Numbered from the stretch's first letter, positions 36,388 to 48,280 are shown. The stretch is 64,000 nt of DNA from Sphingomonas aerolata (GCF_003046295.1 NZ_PZZN01000003.1:186001-250000); one strand, 5' to 3'. Notes: a model not told the origin generated them from the sequence alone. A program made the numbers and translations.

Positions 36388-38022
36388 TTAAGCCCCCGGC
36401 GTGGCGCCGACGAGGCTCAGCCCAACGGCTTCCGCAACCTTGATGCCGTCGACGCCGGCCGACAGGATCCCGCCCGCATAGCCCGCGCCCTCGCCGGCGG
36501 GGAACAGGCCGACCGTGTTGAGGCTCTGAAAATCGTCGCCGCGCGTGATCCGGACCGGGGACGAGGTACGCGTCTCTACGCCGGTGAGGACCGCGTCGGG
36601 GTGATCATAGCCGGGAATGTCGCGACCAAATACCGGCAGCGCCTCGCGCATCGCGGTGACCGCGAATTCGGGAAGGCATTCGGCGAGGTCGGTGAGGTGG
36701 ACGCCGGGGCGGTAGGACGGGATGACCGTGCCGAGCGCGCTCGACGGGCGGCCGGCGAGGAAATCACCGAGGCGCTGCGCGGGGGCCTTATAGTCCGAAC
36801 CACCCGCGACATAGGCGCGCGACTCCCAATGGCGCTGCAACTCGATGCCCGCCAGTGGATTGCCGGGATAGTCACGCGCAGGGTCGATGCCGACGACGAG
36901 TCCCGAATTTGCGTTGCGCTCGTTGCGCGAATATTGGCTCATGCCGTTGGTGGCGACGCGGCCTTCCTCGGACGTCGCCGCGACGACGGTACCGCCCGGG
37001 CACATGCAGAAGCTGTAGACGGTGCGCCCGTTCGTGCAGTGATGCGACAGGCTGTACGCCGCTGCGCCGAGATCGGGGTGGCCGGCACAGGGGCCGAACC
37101 GCGCCTCGTCGATCCAGGATTGCGGATGTTCGATGCGCACGCCGATCGAGAAGGGCTTCGCCTCGAGGAATACGCCGCGATCGTGCAGCATGTGGAAGGT
37201 GTCGCGCGCACTATGCCCCACCGCGAGCACGACATGATCCGCCTCGAGATAGTCGCCGGTATGCAGGTGTAGCCCGCGGATGCGGCGCGTGCCGTCCGCA
37301 TCGACAGCGATGTCGAGATCGTCGACGCGGTGTTCGAAGCGATATTCGCCGCCGAGCGACTCGATCGTCGCGCGCATCGCCTCGACCATCGTCACCAGCC
37401 GGAACGTGCCGATATGCGGATGCGCCTCGGTCAGGATCTCGGGGGGAGCGCCCGCCTTGACGAACTCGGTGATGACCTTGCGGCCGAGATGGCGGGGATC
37501 CTTGATCTGGCTCCACAGCTTGCCGTCGGAGAAGGTGCCCGCGCCGCCCTCACCGAACTGGACGTTGGACTCGGGGTTGAGGACGCTGCGGCGCCACAGA
37601 CCCCAGGTGTCCTTGGTCCGCTCGCGGACCAGCTTGCCGCGGTCGAGGATGATCGGGCGGAACCCCATCTGCGCGAGGATGAGGCCGGCGAAAAGGCCGC
37701 ACGGCCCTGTCCCCACGACGACCGGGCGACGCGCGCCCGGCGTCTCGGGTGCCTTGGCGACGTGGCGGTAGCCGGTATCGGGGGTCGTGTTGACGTGACG
37801 ATCCTTGCGGAACCGCGCGAGGATCGCCGCCTCGTTCTTGGCAGAGACGTCGATCGAATAGACGAGCTGGATATCCATCTTGTCGCGCGCGTCGTGCGCG
37901 CGCCGCGCGACGGTATAGCGGATCAGTTCGCGGGGGGTGATGCGCAGCCGCTTGCAGACCGCGGCGGGGATCGCTTCGTCGGCATGGTTGAGCGGCAGCT
38001 TGAGTTCGGTGATGCGGAGCAT
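36388..38022 (-). CDS. COG2509-type FAD-dependent dehydrogenase
   Basis: The 544-residue flavoprotein has an N-terminal domain ending in RHVAKAP, then the Rossmann FAD motif VVVGTGPCGLFAGLILAQMG near residue 100, and a second dinucleotide element LAVGHSARDTF. The ending GLFPAGEGAGYAGGILSAGVDG is a GxGxGYAGGI flavin-binding block. FGEGGAGTFSDGKLW is diagnostic of this widespread family of unknown substrate. Cytosolic. It diverges from the hybrid kinase gene. No pathway is evident. Confidence 0.9.
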   Translation of the reverse strand: MLRITELKLPLNHADEAIPAAVCKRLRITPRELIRYTVARRAHDARDKMDIQLVYSIDVSAKNEAAILARFRKDRHVNTTPDTGYRHVAKAPETPGARRPVVVGTGPCGLFAGLILAQMGFRPIILDRGKLVRERTKDTWGLWRRSVLNPESNVQFGEGGAGTFSDGKLWSQIKDPRHLGRKVITEFVKAGAPPEILTEAHPHIGTFRLVTMVEAMRATIESLGGEYRFEHRVDDLDIAVDADGTRRIRGLHLHTGDYLEADHVVLAVGHSARDTFHMLHDRGVFLEAKPFSIGVRIEHPQSWIDEARFGPCAGHPDLGAAAYSLSHHCTNGRTVYSFCMCPGGTVVAATSEEGRVATNGMSQYSRNERNANSGLVVGIDPARDYPGNPLAGIELQRHWESRAYVAGGSDYKAPAQRLGDFLAGRPSSALGTVIPSYRPGVHLTDLAECLPEFAVTAMREALPVFGRDIPGYDHPDAVLTGVETRTSSPVRITRGDDFQSLNTVGLFPAGEGAGYAGGILSAGVDGIKVAEAVGLSLVGATPGA

Positions 38023-38079
38023 GGGGCCCTGTAACGCGGGCCGCGGGGTTTCGCCATGAGCTGTGGTATCGAAGCGCAG

Positions 38080-38120
38080 ACCGTGCAGGCCTTGCCCTGG
38101 GGCGGCCCGGACTGCACGGT
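38080..38120. promoter_or_regulatory. Inverted repeat ACCGTGCAG/CTGCACGGT upstream of the hybrid kinase
   Basis: Perfect 9-base arms at 38080-38088 and 38112-38120 are separated by 23 bases in the 155-base divergent region. It ends about 17 bases before the ribosome site of the kinase gene, so it could be an operator or a 5'-UTR hairpin. Function unknown. Confidence 0.4.
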
Positions 38121-38177
38121 ATCGGCATCCGGGAACAAGGGAGCTAGCCGATCAACAGCGCCGTCGTCATTGCTGCG

Positions 38178-41100
38178 ATGCTTGCCTATGGCACCGCGTT
38201 GTTCGGGATCGCCTGGGTCGTCGATCGGCGCGGGCTTTCGCCGCGCATGGCACGGATCGCCTATCCCTTGTCGCTGGCCGTCTATTGCAGCAGCTGGACG
38301 TTCTTCGGCGGCGTCGGCACCGCGGCGACGCGCGGCTGGGATTATCTGTCGATCTACCTCGGCCCGGCGCTGGTGTTCCTGCTCGCGCCGGGATTCCTGA
38401 CCAAGCTCGTCCGGCTGGCGCGCGACGAAGGGTCGAGCTCGATCGCCGACTTCATCTCGGCGCGTTATGGTCGCAGCCGGAGTACCGCGGCGATCGTCGC
38501 GGGGACCGCGCTGGTCGCGTCGATACCCTATATCGCGCTGCAGCTGCGCTCGGTGACGCTCAGCTTCGGCGCGCTGGTCGGGATCGGCGGATCGGTGCTG
38601 GTCGGGCCGCTCGTCGCGCTGCTGCTGGCGACGTTCGCGATCAGCTTTGGCGCGCGACGCTATGAAGTGGCGGGGGGCAATACCGGCGTGGTCGCGGCGA
38701 TCGCGGCGGAGTCGCTGATCAAGCTGCTCTGCTTCGTGGCGCTCGGCGGATTCGCGCTGACGCTGCTTGCGACGATGCCGGCCGCGCGGATCGCGCCGCC
38801 GCTGACCGGGTTCGTCGAGGGTTTCGCACCCGGCGCGCTGACCCCCGATTTCTTCGTCCGCACGCTGCTATCCGCCTGCGCGATACTCTGCCTGCCGCGT
38901 CAATTCTATGTCGGGATCCTTGAAGCGAGCGGCCCGGCGGCGGTGCGGCGCGCGCGCTGGCCGTTCATCGCCTATCTCGCGGTGATCTCGGTGATGGTCC
39001 TGCCGCTCGTGCTCGCGGGGCTGGCGGTGCTGCCCGCCGATACGCGACCCGACCTCTATGTGCTGGCGGTCCCGCTGGCGCGCGACAATGATCCGATGGC
39101 GCTGCTCGCGTTCATCGGCGGGTTTTCCGCCGCGACCGCGATGGTCGTCGCCGAGACGATCGCGCTGTCGACGATGGCGACCAACGACCTGCTGGCCCCA
39201 TTGCTGCTGCGGCGGCAGACCGATGGCGGGGAGGGCGATCTGGGGCGGCGGCTGCTGCGTGTCCGGCGCGTGATCATCGCCGCGATCGTCGCCGCTGCTT
39301 TGTGGTACGGCACGAGCATCGGCGACGAGCTGTCGCTCGCATCGATCGGGCTGATCGCGTTTGCCGGCGTCGCGCAGTTCGCGCCCGCGCTGATCGCAAC
39401 CGTCGGCTGGGGCTTCGCCGATACCCGCGCAGCGCGCGGAGGATTGATCGGCGGCGTCGTCGTCTGGGCCTATTGCCTGTTGATGCCCTCGGTATTGGGT
39501 GGTTTCGGCGCCAGTCTCGCAAAGGCGAGCGGCGGACTGCTCGATCCCGATGCGCTGATGCGGGTCGCGCTCGGGTCCCCACTGGTCAACGGCACGATCT
39601 GGAGCCTGGGCGTGAATATCGCGCTGATGGCGGGGCTGCACCTGTACGCGGCGCGGCGGCGGGTCTTCGGGGGACGGCACAGCGTGCTGGATCACGTCAC
39701 GACCTTTGGCGAACTCAAGATTCTGGTCGCGCGGTTCGTCGGCGATGCCGAAGCCGCAGAGGGGCTGGACCCGCTGTCACGCGATCCGGGCGCGCCGATC
39801 GACGGACGCGCCGCCCGTCAGGCGGAACGGCTGATCGCGGGCGTGATCGGCGCACCCTCGGCGCGGCTGATCGTGACGTCGAGCCTGGCGGGTTCGGCGA
39901 TGGAAGTAGGCGACGTCGTCCGGCTGCTCGACCAGCGGGGACGCAGCCTGCGCTTCTCGCGGTCGCTGCTGTCGGCAACGCTCGAGACGATCGACCCGGG
40001 CGTCAGCGTGATCGACGCCAATCTGAGGCTCGTCGCGTGGAATCCGCGCTATGTCGAGATGTTCGACTATCCCGAGGACTATGTGATCGCCGGGCGGCCG
40101 ATTGCCGACCTTATCCGCTACAATGCCGAACGCGGCGAATGCGGCCCGGGCGGCGTCGAAGCGCATGTGTCGCGCAGGCTCGCGCATCTCGAACGCGGGC
40201 TTCCGCACAGTTTCGAGCGGCTTCGACCGTCGGGGCGGTGGATCAAGACAGTGGGTCAGGCCATGCCGGGCGGCGGCTATGTCCAGAGCTTCACCGACAT
40301 CACAGCGGAGAAGACCGCGCAGGCGGAACTCGAGGCCCGGGTCGAGGCGCGGACGCATGATCTGGCCCAAACGAACACGATGCTCGACGAGGCGCGGCGG
40401 CATGCCGAGACCGCGACGCGCGACAAGACCCGGTTCCTTGCCGCGGCAAGCCATGACCTGCTCCAGCCGCTTCATGCCGCCCGGTTGTTCTGCGCCGCAC
40501 TCGACGAGGGCAAGGCGCCGCACCAGGCCGACCTGGTCCGCGCGATCGATGGCGCGATCGGGTCGGCGGATACGCTGCTGCGGGCCTTGCTCGACGTGTC
40601 GCGGCTTGACGCGGGCGGGGTCGTGCCGAAGATCGAGCAGTTCGTGCTCGGGGACCTGATCGAGGAACTGGCCGCCGAGTTCCGGCCGCTTGCCGGCGAA
40701 CGCGCGTTGATCCTCGCCTCGCACCCGGGGACGCACATCGTCGCCACCGACCGATCGCTGCTGCGCTCGATCCTGCAGAACTTCCTGTCGAATGCGGTGC
40801 GTTATACCCCGTCGGGGCGGATCTGGATCGGCGCGCGGCGGCGCGGCGGTGACGTCCTGGTCGAGGTGCGGGACAGCGGGCCGGGCATCGCGGCGGGTGA
40901 CCGTGAACGGATCTTTGCCGAGTTCGAGCGGGTGGAGAGCAAGGGCAGCGCGGGCGGCGGTGTCGGGCTGGGGCTGGCGATCGTCCAGCGGATCGCGCAA
41001 CTGCTCGACCTGCGGATCGAATTGCGGTCGCAGCCGGGTGCGGGGTCGACCTTCGCCGTTCGCGTTCCGCTGGCGGCGCATGCGACGCTGCCCGATCGTG

Positions 41101-41501
41101 CCAGGACGGCCCCGGTCCTGCGCGACCTGCCGCCGGGGCTGCGCGTCCTGTGCCTCGACAATGATGCCGCCATTCTCGCCGCGCTCGACGCGGCGCTCCG
41201 GTCGCGGCGCTGCGTCCCGCTGCTGGCGGCGACGATCGAGGAGGCGATGACGCTGGCGGCGGACGAGGAGCCCGACGTCGCACTGATCGATTTCCATCTC
41301 GAGGTGGCGCAGGACGGACTGGACGTTGCCGAACGCTTGTCGGCGATGGCGCCGGCGCCCGCGATCGCGCTGGTGACCGCGGACCGCAGCGCGGCGGACG
41401 ATCCGCGCTGTGCGGGGATCACCGTGCTGAACAAGCCGGTGGTGCCACGCGAGCTATGGGCATTCCTCGAACGCGCATCCGCGGCCGCGGCGGCGGTATG
41501 A
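38178..41501 (+). CDS. SSF transporter-domain hybrid sensor kinase (CrbS/MxtR type)
   Basis: The protein of about 1107 residues joins an SLC5-like sodium:solute symporter domain (about 12-13 membrane segments, residues 1-480) to a PAS domain (near 600-700). A HisKA domain follows with His759 in ASHDLLQPLH, then an HATPase (NFLSNAVRY, DSGPGIAAG, GVGLGLAIV) and a C-terminal receiver with Asp1038 in LIDFHLE. This is the architecture of CrbS/MxtR kinases, which control acs in Vibrio and Pseudomonas. The first ATG is at 38178, but AAGGGAG at 38137-38143 is spaced for an in-frame ATC at 38151, which would complete the first helix. The partner regulator and acs lie 1-2 kb away on the other strand. 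Confidence 0.9.
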   Translation: MLAYGTALFGIAWVVDRRGLSPRMARIAYPLSLAVYCSSWTFFGGVGTAATRGWDYLSIYLGPALVFLLAPGFLTKLVRLARDEGSSSIADFISARYGRSRSTAAIVAGTALVASIPYIALQLRSVTLSFGALVGIGGSVLVGPLVALLLATFAISFGARRYEVAGGNTGVVAAIAAESLIKLLCFVALGGFALTLLATMPAARIAPPLTGFVEGFAPGALTPDFFVRTLLSACAILCLPRQFYVGILEASGPAAVRRARWPFIAYLAVISVMVLPLVLAGLAVLPADTRPDLYVLAVPLARDNDPMALLAFIGGFSAATAMVVAETIALSTMATNDLLAPLLLRRQTDGGEGDLGRRLLRVRRVIIAAIVAAALWYGTSIGDELSLASIGLIAFAGVAQFAPALIATVGWGFADTRAARGGLIGGVVVWAYCLLMPSVLGGFGASLAKASGGLLDPDALMRVALGSPLVNGTIWSLGVNIALMAGLHLYAARRRVFGGRHSVLDHVTTFGELKILVARFVGDAEAAEGLDPLSRDPGAPIDGRAARQAERLIAGVIGAPSARLIVTSSLAGSAMEVGDVVRLLDQRGRSLRFSRSLLSATLETIDPGVSVIDANLRLVAWNPRYVEMFDYPEDYVIAGRPIADLIRYNAERGECGPGGVEAHVSRRLAHLERGLPHSFERLRPSGRWIKTVGQAMPGGGYVQSFTDITAEKTAQAELEARVEARTHDLAQTNTMLDEARRHAETATRDKTRFLAAASHDLLQPLHAARLFCAALDEGKAPHQADLVRAIDGAIGSADTLLRALLDVSRLDAGGVVPKIEQFVLGDLIEELAAEFRPLAGERALILASHPGTHIVATDRSLLRSILQNFLSNAVRYTPSGRIWIGARRRGGDVLVEVRDSGPGIAAGDRERIFAEFERVESKGSAGGGVGLGLAIVQRIAQLLDLRIELRSQPGAGSTFAVRVPLAAHATLPDRARTAPVLRDLPPGLRVLCLDNDAAILAALDAALRSRRCVPLLAATIEEAMTLAADEEPDVALIDFHLEVAQDGLDVAERLSAMAPAPAIALVTADRSAADDPRCAGITVLNKPVVPRELWAFLERASAAAAAV

Positions 41502-41519
41502 GGCGCTAACTCCGCGTGA

Positions 41520-42308
41520 TTATTTGGCCGGGGCGCTCGTGAAGTCGATCTTGATGCGGACCCAGGCGCCGATCATCTTCTTGCCGCCGACCCGGGGCGG
41601 CAGCACGCGGAACTGCCATGCGGCCTGCCGCATTGCGCGGGCCAGCCCCGAGCCGACCGGGGATTCGCCGAGCGACCGGCAATTCTCGACCCTGTAATTC
41701 TCCGCGGTCCGGCAGGCGATCAGTGCCCAGCTGCCCGGGGGTGCGCCATTGGGAACATAGCCCGCAAGTTCGGCATGGCTCGGTTCGGTATACCATTCGG
41801 CATTGTAGAGCCGCTCGCCACTTGGACCTTCGCCCGGGCCGTAGGCAGAGCCGCTGTCCTTGCCAGCGCCCGCGCCATCGGTGTCGGAGCCGCCCGCCTG
41901 GCGATCGCCCGGGTGCGACGGGATCTTGGATATGTCCGCCGAATCGAACAACTCCATGCCGCCCGCCAGCATCTTGGGGAAGGCCGGGGCAGGGGTGACG
42001 GGGCGCGGGTCCGACGCCGGCGCGGTCGATGGCGGGCGGGGCGATCTGGGCGAGGCGCCGCCGGCGACCTTCTTCGCCTTTTCGATCACCGGGCGTTGCG
42101 GGGTCTCGGGTTTCGTCTCGCGGTCGGGTAACAGGCGGAAGCTGCTGGGCGGTGGCGTCGGCTCGGGCTTGGTCGGCGTTGGCGCGAGCCGCAGCAGCAG
42201 GAGAATGACGACGACATGCGCGGCGATCGCCAGCAGGAATGAACGCGCGCGCCGCCAGAGCGGCTGGCGCGATCGGTTCGACGCGGACAGGTAGGACGTC
42301 GAAGCCAT
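41520..42308 (-). CDS. TonB-like protein with one transmembrane helix
   Basis: The 262-residue protein has one N-terminal helix (FLLAIAAHVVVILLLLRL), a long Pro/Glu/Lys-rich periplasmic stretch (KPEPTPPPSS, KPETPQRP) and a compact C-terminal domain ending in ARAMRQAAWQFRVLPPRVGG...WVRIKIDF. That layout is TonB-like. It may energise one of the TonB receptors, but no exbB or exbD is adjacent. It lies between the kinase and response-regulator genes with its own strand and spacing (82 bases after the regulator stop). The start at 42308 precedes MASTSYLS; longer frames are not supported. Confidence 0.7.
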   Translation of the reverse strand: MASTSYLSASNRSRQPLWRRARSFLLAIAAHVVVILLLLRLAPTPTKPEPTPPPSSFRLLPDRETKPETPQRPVIEKAKKVAGGASPRSPRPPSTAPASDPRPVTPAPAFPKMLAGGMELFDSADISKIPSHPGDRQAGGSDTDGAGAGKDSGSAYGPGEGPSGERLYNAEWYTEPSHAELAGYVPNGAPPGSWALIACRTAENYRVENCRSLGESPVGSGLARAMRQAAWQFRVLPPRVGGKKMIGAWVRIKIDFTSAPAK

Positions 42309-42390
42309 TGATGGTCGCCTAGACCGCGCAAGGTGGTGTCGCAAGACGTCGATTGCCGTGCGGCTCGTCTCGCAAGTGGGAGGCGGTCGG

Positions 42391-43013
42391 CTAGTCGGCG
42401 AAGCGAATGTCGAGCGCGCGCGCGGCAAGCACCGCCTGGGTGCGGTTCTGGACGCCGAGCTTGCGCAGGATCGCGGTCATGTGGCCCTTTACGGTCGCCT
42501 CCGAAACGCCGAGGTCGAACGCGATCTGCTTGTTGAGTCGCCCCGCGAGAACGCCGAGCAATACTTTCAATTCGGTCGGGGTCAGGCTGGCGACGCGATT
42601 GGAGATGTCATCGGCCGGCAGGGCGGCGACGGGGGCATCGCGGTCGCCCGCCAGCGCGCGCGCGACCGCATTTTCGAGCGTGGCGAGATCGGCGGTCTTC
42701 GACACGAAGCCGACCGCGCCATAGGCGCGCGCGCGCGGCGCGGCCTCCGCCTCGTCGGCGGACGAGATGACGACGATCGGCGTGTCGGGACGCTCGGCAT
42801 GCAGCAGGGCGACACCCGCAAAGCCCTCCGACCCCGGCATCCGCAGGTCGAGCAGGACGAGATCGAGGCGGGCGGCGCCCCGCGCCGCCTCGATCGCCTC
42901 GCCGAGCTGCCCCGCCTCGAGGATCGTCGCATCGGGGGCCGCGCGACCAACCGCCAGCTTCAGCGCCTGGCGGAAAAGCGGATGGTCGTCGGCGATCAGG
43001 ATCGTGCGCGCGG

Positions 43014-43017
<4 letters not shown>
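42391..43017 (-). CDS. LuxR-type response regulator (CrbR/ErdR type)
   Basis: The 208-residue protein has a receiver domain with [11 protein letters not shown], phospho-acceptor Asp57 in [10 protein letters not shown] and the Lys of FVSKTA. A LuxR helix-turn-helix follows ([34 protein letters not shown]). It overlaps the acs stop by 4 bases (ATGA). CrbR/ErdR regulators adjoin or control acs in gammaproteobacteria, so phosphorylation by the SSF-domain kinase and activation of acs are expected. That pairing is inferred from family and position. Confidence 0.9.
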
Positions 43018-44969
<1,952 letters not shown>

Positions 44970-45116
44970 CACACTCTCCTTTTGCCGCCGTTCTAGACGG
45001 TCGCGCGGTACGCGGCACCCCCAACCAAAGTCAGGGATGATCCCGCCCGGCCGATCCGCCATCGTCGCGTTGCTTTCATCTACGCGTCAGACCGGTGGAG
45101 CAACCAGGAGGTTGGG

Positions 45117-46544
45117 ATGAAACGATCGGTATTCACGACGTTGCTGCTTGGCACGGCCCTTGTCGGGCTGACGCCGGGCGCCGCCTTCGGCCAGACCGCG
45201 CGAGAGGCGGAACTCGAAGCACGGCTCAAGGCGCTCGAAGCAGCGGTCCAGGACCTTCGCGGCGAGCTGACCGCAGCGCGTGCAACCGCCGCCGCGGCCC
45301 CGACTCTGTCCCCACAGACCGCCGTCGCTGCGTCGCAGGTGACGGCGCCGGCCGCGTCGTCCGGCGGATCGCCCGGCGCGACCAATGTGGCCCAGGCCAA
45401 GCCTGTCGCGACAAACTCGGCACCGACCGACGGTTTTCGCATGGGGAACACGACGGTCAAGCTGGGCGGTTTCGTTCGCCTCAACGCCATTGCCAGCCGC
45501 TACAGCGGTGGCGAGGTCGCGGTCGGGGGGCTGGGCAAGGAGTTCTTCCTGCCGCAGCAGATTCCGGTCGGCGGCGGGTTCTCCAGCCAGGACCTGTTGC
45601 TCTCCGCGCGCCAGACCCGCCTGCAGTTCAGCACGGCAACCCCGATGAACGGTACCGAGATAAAGACGCTGGTGGAGTTTGATTTCGCGCTCGCGACGGC
45701 GCCGGTCGGCGCGCAGCGCGCGACCAACCCTTACACGCCCACTTTCCGCCGTGGCTTCATCGAATATGGCAATCTGCTGGTCGGGCAGGAATGGTCGACC
45801 TTCCAGAACATCGCGGTGCTGCCCGAGACGACCGATTTCGTCGGCCCGCTGGACGGCACGGTGTTCAACCGTCAGGCGCTGATCCGCTACTCCATCCCCT
45901 TGCGAACCGGGCTGACGTTGCAGGTCGCGGTCGAGAATCCCGAAACGGAAACGGCGCTGCCCGCCAATGCGGCGCTGGTCGACACGGATGACGACCGCCT
46001 GCCCGACGTGGTGGCACGGCTGAACTGGAAGTCGACACTGGGCGATTTCGCACTGGCCGGCATCGCGCGCGAATTGCGCACCGATACCCTGGGCCGCGGC
46101 GATACCGCCTTTGGCTGGGGCGTTTCCGGGTCCGGCAAGATCCCGATCGGCAAGCGTCACGACCTGCGCTTCATGGCGACCTACGGGCAGGGCATCGGTC
46201 GATATCTGGGATTGGGATATGTCCCCGACGCGATCTACGGCGGCACCGCGACGCAGCTCGAGCGGATCGACAATTTCGCAGGCTTCGCGGCACTGCGTAT
46301 CGGCTGGACCGATGCGATCCACTCGACGCTAATGGGCAGCTACCAATCGGCCGATTATCCGGCCGGCGTGATCGTCACGGGGCTGGCCAATGCCAAGTCC
46401 TATGGCGGTGCTGCCAACCTGTTCTGGTCGCCCGGCAAGGGCTTCGACATCGGCGTCGAATATCGGCACGCCGTCCGCGAACTGGTTTCGGGTGACACCG
46501 GTGCGCTCGACCGCATGGAATTCGCCTTCAAATACGGGTTCTGA
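45117..46544 (+). CDS. DcaP-type trimeric outer-membrane porin
   Basis: The 475-residue protein has a signal peptide (LLLGTALVGLTPGAAFGQ). A short coiled-coil follows (REAELEARLKALEAAVQDLRGEL in residues about 28-50), then an Ala/Pro linker and a beta-barrel beginning KLGGFVRLNAIA and ending EFAFKYGF. The coiled-coil plus barrel is the DcaP layout, whose members pass dicarboxylates and other anions. AGGAGG directly precedes the ATG. It is followed after 49 bases by an MHS-family symporter gene on the same strand, so the pair likely forms an outer- and inner-membrane uptake route. Confidence 0.85.
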   Translation: MKRSVFTTLLLGTALVGLTPGAAFGQTAREAELEARLKALEAAVQDLRGELTAARATAAAAPTLSPQTAVAASQVTAPAASSGGSPGATNVAQAKPVATNSAPTDGFRMGNTTVKLGGFVRLNAIASRYSGGEVAVGGLGKEFFLPQQIPVGGGFSSQDLLLSARQTRLQFSTATPMNGTEIKTLVEFDFALATAPVGAQRATNPYTPTFRRGFIEYGNLLVGQEWSTFQNIAVLPETTDFVGPLDGTVFNRQALIRYSIPLRTGLTLQVAVENPETETALPANAALVDTDDDRLPDVVARLNWKSTLGDFALAGIARELRTDTLGRGDTAFGWGVSGSGKIPIGKRHDLRFMATYGQGIGRYLGLGYVPDAIYGGTATQLERIDNFAGFAALRIGWTDAIHSTLMGSYQSADYPAGVIVTGLANAKSYGGAANLFWSPGKGFDIGVEYRHAVRELVSGDTGALDRMEFAFKYGF

Positions 46545-46593
46545 TCGCCCGACGCTCCAAAATTACCACCGCTCCACTTGAGAGGATACCGCC

Positions 46594-48261
46594 ATGGCAA
46601 CGACAACAGGGGACGCATCGCCCCTTGGTCACGTGAAGCAGAGCCAGCCACTGATCATCATCGCGTCGTCGCTCGGCGCGGTGTTCGAATGGTATGACTT
46701 CTATCTCTACGGGCTGCTCGCGACGATCATCACCGCGCAGTTCTTCTCGGGCGTCAACGAGACGACCGGGTTCATCTTTGCGCTCGCGGCGTTTGCGGCC
46801 GGGTTCGCGGTGCGGCCGTTCGGTGCGCTGGTGTTCGGGCGGATCGGCGATGTCGTCGGGCGCAAGAACACCTTCCTCGTCACGATGGCGATCATGGGCC
46901 TGTCGACCTTCCTCGTCGGTCTGCTCCCGAGCTATGCCTCGGTCGGCGTCGCTGCGCCGATCGCGCTGGTCGTGCTCCGGCTGCTGCAGGGCCTTGCGCT
47001 CGGCGGTGAATATGGTGGCGCTGCGACCTATGTCGCCGAGCATGCGCCGGACAAGAAGCGCGGGCTGTTCACCAGCTTCATCCAGACCACGGCGTCGCTC
47101 GGCCTGTTTGCAGCGCTGCTAATCGTGATCGGCGTGCGCACGCTCGTCGGCGAGGAGGCGTTCGCGGCCTGGGGCTGGCGCATCCCGTTCATCGTCTCGA
47201 TCGCGCTGCTCGCAGTGTCGCTCTGGATCCGGATGCAGCTCGAAGAGAGCCCGGTGTTCCAGAAGATGAAGGAGGAGGGCAAAACCTCCAAGGCACCGCT
47301 GACCGAGGCGTTCGCCAAATGGGGCAATCTCAAGATCGTGCTGATCGCGCTGTTCGGTGCGGTCGTGGGGCAGGGCGTCGTGTTCTACACCAGCCAGTTC
47401 TACGCGCTGTTCTTCCTCGAAAAGAATCTCCGCGTCGACGGGCCGACGACGAATATCCTGATCGCAATCGCGCTGCTGATCGCGACACCCGCGTTCATCT
47501 TCTTCGGCTGGCTGTCGGACAAGGTCGGGCGGAAATGGATCATCCTGACCGGCTGTGCGCTCGCTGCACTGACCTATATGCCGCTGTTCCACGCGCTGTC
47601 GAAGGCAGCCAACCCGGCGCTCTATGCCGCGCAGCTGTCGTCGCCGGTCAGCGTCGTCGCCAACCCCGATGAATGCTCGGTGCAGTTCGATCCGGTCGGC
47701 AAGAACAAGTTCGACAGCAGCTCGTGCGACATCGCCAAGTCGTATTTGGCCAAGGCCGGCATTTCCTACACCAACGTCGTCGCACCGGCGGGCACGGTCG
47801 CACAAATCCATATCGGCGGCGCGACCATTCCGGTCGTCAATCCGGCGATCGTGACAGGGGCCGATCGTACTGCAGCGATCAAGGCGTTCGGCGCCGAGGT
47901 GAAGACCGCACTGACCGCGGTCGGCTATCCCGAAAAGGCGGACCCGGCGCAGATCAACAAGCCGATGGTCGTCGCGATCCTCGTCCTGCTCGTGCTGTAC
48001 GTGACGATGGTCTATGGCCCGATCGCCGCGCTGCTGGTCGAACTGTTCCCGACGCGGATCCGCTATACGTCGATGTCGCTGCCCTATCATATCGGCAATG
48101 GCTGGTTCGGCGGCTTCCTGCCGACTGCGGCCTTTGCGATGGTCGCGGCAACCGGGGACATCTATTACGGGCTCTGGTACCCGATCCTGGCCTGTGCGGT
48201 CACCGCATTGGTCGGTCTGGTCTTCCTGCCCGAGACGTTCCGCCGCTCGCTGCACGGCTAA
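46594..48261 (+). CDS. MHS-family MFS transporter with periplasmic insertion
   Basis: The 555-residue metabolite:H+ symporter has VFEWYDFYLYG at TM1, FGRIGDVVGRKN between TM2 and TM3, LQGLALGGEYGGAA and FGWLSDKVGRK. These are the signatures of the ShiA/ProP/KgtP group. Residues about 337-455 form an extra loop between membrane segments, with Cys361 and Cys378 able to form a disulfide, and it should face the periplasm. Most MHS members are about 430-450 residues, so the insert accounts for the added length. A carboxylate or similar anion is the likely substrate given the DcaP porin gene just upstream. Confidence 0.87.
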   Translation: MATTTGDASPLGHVKQSQPLIIIASSLGAVFEWYDFYLYGLLATIITAQFFSGVNETTGFIFALAAFAAGFAVRPFGALVFGRIGDVVGRKNTFLVTMAIMGLSTFLVGLLPSYASVGVAAPIALVVLRLLQGLALGGEYGGAATYVAEHAPDKKRGLFTSFIQTTASLGLFAALLIVIGVRTLVGEEAFAAWGWRIPFIVSIALLAVSLWIRMQLEESPVFQKMKEEGKTSKAPLTEAFAKWGNLKIVLIALFGAVVGQGVVFYTSQFYALFFLEKNLRVDGPTTNILIAIALLIATPAFIFFGWLSDKVGRKWIILTGCALAALTYMPLFHALSKAANPALYAAQLSSPVSVVANPDECSVQFDPVGKNKFDSSSCDIAKSYLAKAGISYTNVVAPAGTVAQIHIGGATIPVVNPAIVTGADRTAAIKAFGAEVKTALTAVGYPEKADPAQINKPMVVAILVLLVLYVTMVYGPIAALLVELFPTRIRYTSMSLPYHIGNGWFGGFLPTAAFAMVAATGDIYYGLWYPILACAVTALVGLVFLPETFRRSLHG

Positions 48262-48280
48262 ACGGTAGTATCGAGCAGTC

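Noticed and set aside
39777..41297. 506-codon minus-strand frame inside the hybrid kinase
   Set aside because: Antisense shadow of the PAS, kinase and receiver domains.
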